Shown here piece after piece: positions 37,173 to 38,648 of a DNA stretch of 38,648 bases. The DNA is taken from NCBI RefSeq assembly GCF_000002865.3, contig NW_001865058.1:308010-346657 (forward strand), read 5' to 3'. The notes under the pieces are model-generated. The model ran no database searches. It was given only the letters and a program-made list of their open reading frames with translations, and was not told where the DNA came from. The DNA is from Monosiga brevicollis MX1. Its lineage: Eukaryota; Opisthokonta; Choanoflagellata; Craspedida; Salpingoecidae. Position 1 is the stretch's first letter; each line of letters opens with the position of its first letter. The translations under genes were made by a program, and so were the position numbers.

Positions 37173-37515
37173 TTAATTGGACCCCGATTGGCGAGGCATT
37201 GGCGTGGTGCTGTTGGCACGATAGGGCATTGGCGTAGTGCTATTGGCCCGGTAGGGCAGAGGTGTCATGCTGACTCGATCCCCATTTGGAGCGGCCACTG
37301 CACCTGCAGCTGGTCCATCTTCGGTACCCAGCCATTCGGGAATGTTGAGCGGAATCAGTTGATTGGTAAGGCTGGCCGAAGGTACATTGGAAAAGGCCAC
37401 ACGCTTGGTCGTCCATTCCAACAAGCGCGTTGTCTCTGCAGCACGCTCTGAAAGGACCATGCTAAAACCAAAGCCAGGTGAAAGTGAGGAGCAGGCACAC
37501 ACACACACACACACA

Positions 37516-37566
<51 letters not shown>

Positions 37567-38471
37567 CACACACACTGCAGCCACGAGGCTGGACCGGTGT
37601 CCTGGTTATCCACGAGTGCCTTACCGCTTAAAGTCGACAAGCATGGCTTGCGATTGGGCTACGGCGAACCGGGCTTTAATCTTGTTCACCAGCTCTGGTT
37701 GGTCCTGCACTAGAGTGGCAGCGCCCAGAGCCTCTTCGTTCCAGAGCAAGGCTCGGTCAAACTTGCCCAAACGTGCGTGCAAGCTGGCCAGTCGACTGCA
37801 CGTCTCAGCGGTCATGTGATGCGAGCCCTGGTGCCGGCTCAGCTCCACCAGACGCTCAAGATACTGCCCGGCCATATCGTATTGTTGTTGTTGATCATAA
37901 CAGCTTGAGAGTCCGAGACAAGCAGACATTTGACTTGAGCCATCTGGCGTGCCATCACTCAGCAGCTCAAGGCAACGTGAATAGTTCTGGTGGCCACCAA
38001 GCATGCCGGAGATGAGCAAGTGCGGCGCGCGCTGGTCAGCACCTCAACGACAAGTGACCAGTTCAAGATCACACGCTGCACAACCCCACGCCCACAAACC
38101 TCAATGGCAGCGTCGAGTTGCGCGATGTCTTGGTAAAAGTCGCCGAGGCGAAGATACACGCAACGCTGGCTAGCGGTGTCATTGCAAGCACGGGCGGCAC
38201 CCAGGGCTTCCTCAAAGCTGCGGGCCACGGTGGCATGAACGTCGGCATCATTGGGATTTGCCTCGTGCCACAATTGCTGGATGTGTGCCAGCAAAAGCCG
38301 GCAGAGCGACTTTTGCCCAGCAATGGCAATGTCAGCCAAACGTTCAAGTGCTTCGGAAGAGGGCGCAGCGTCGTCGGCTGGCGCGGCGCTGGGGTCGACG
38401 TCGGCCGTGGCCATTTGAACGAGCTCGCGCAACGACCCCACCGCATTCTGAATCTCACCTATTAACAGCAT
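37173..38471 (-). CDS. Tetratricopeptide-repeat-like helical protein (5' end uncertain)
   Basis: I do not recognise the specific family. Exons 38100-38471, 37625-38031 and 37173-37461 join in frame to 355 residues. The first two encode alpha-helical repeats with TPR spacing: ARSFEEALGAARACNDTASQ, VYLRLGDFYQDIAQLDAAIE, LGLSSCYDQQQQYDMAGQYL, CSRLASLHARLGKFDRALLW. TPR arrays act as protein-docking scaffolds. The last exon ends in three imperfect copies of a ten-residue unit, TPMPYRANST, then PMPRQSGSN. The ATG at 38471 gives MLLIGEIQNAV. An acceptor-like TTAATAG directly before GTGAGATT suggests that the true first exon could lie beyond the window edge. Intron 2 holds a (CA)n array. Confidence 0.7.
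37495..37575. repeat. (CA)n microsatellite in intron 2 of the TPR gene
   Basis: About 40 CA units are interrupted by one CC and one CG change, filling half of the 163-nt intron 37462-37624. Confidence 0.95.
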
Positions 38472-38568
38472 TACCAAATGGCGCAGGTGTCAGGGGTAGC
38501 ATGGGTCAAGAGTATAAGCAAAGTGCTTGCTTGTCAAGTGATCCCCGTCGTTGTCGTTGTCGTGTTTT

Positions 38569-38644
38569 GTTTTTTGTTTTTTTCTTGTTTTTTTTTTTTT
38601 TGTTTTTGTTTTTTTTTTTTTTTTTGGGGGGGGGGGGGGGGGGG
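38569..38644. repeat. Poly-T followed by poly-G at the window edge
   Basis: T-rich sequence broken by single G, C or TTG ends in about 19 consecutive G. It looks like the sequence flanking the N gap at 11178-11227 and may mark a contig end. Confidence 0.8.
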
Positions 38645-38648
38645 CCAA

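Overview
The window is nuclear DNA from a eukaryote with compact, intron-rich genes: 13 protein genes and one structural RNA gene in 38.6 kb. Exons are joined by short introns of about 75-310 nt, nearly all GT-AG. Gene content (HERC2-type ubiquitin ligase, voltage-gated Ca-channel beta subunit, MOV10-type helicase, QxxHH fatty acid elongase, SLC35B1) together with many CA/GT microsatellites suggests a choanoflagellate of the Monosiga type. That assignment is inference from content and style; no sequence search was possible. I saw no transposon, viral relic, CRISPR array or prokaryotic operon.

Layout, left to right: a HERC2-like HECT E3 ligase cut by the left edge (+, 1-8162); SDHA, mitochondrial succinate dehydrogenase flavoprotein (-, 8740-11014); a sequencing gap of 50 N flanked by poly-G; a CaV-beta-like SH3-GK protein (-, 12443-14547 or further); TFIIB (-, 15744-16952); a long (TC)n tract in the shared upstream region; an SLC35B1-type ER transporter (+, 18118-19228); DIMT1 18S rRNA dimethylase in ten exons (-, 19859-21963); the RNase P RNA gene with TATA box and T-run terminator (+, 22328-22757); mitochondrial phenylalanyl-tRNA synthetase FARS2 in eleven exons (-, 23002-25481); a JmjC/cupin_8 protein (-, 25772-26866); an ELO fatty acid elongase in seven exons (-, 27357-29043); a MOV10-like SF1 RNA helicase in eight exons (+, 30494-34138); an endonuclease/exonuclease/phosphatase-fold protein (-, 34311-35273); a U-box protein (+, 36127-36976); and a TPR protein (-, 37173-38471). 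The right edge runs into poly-T/poly-G.

Exon joins were worked out by hand by matching GT-AG (or GC-AG) borders, reading phase and family alignment from memory. In the multi-exon genes every stated join keeps frame.

Most genes are housekeeping and unrelated to one another. One local theme is RNA maturation: DIMT1 (rRNA methylation) and RNase P RNA (tRNA 5' processing) are divergent neighbours about 365 bp apart, and FARS2 (tRNA charging) follows. The observations most worth a second look are the RNase P RNA gene, the CaV-beta-like gene hidden in small exons, the HECT catalytic cysteine that appears only after splicing, and a GC-AG intron in FARS2.
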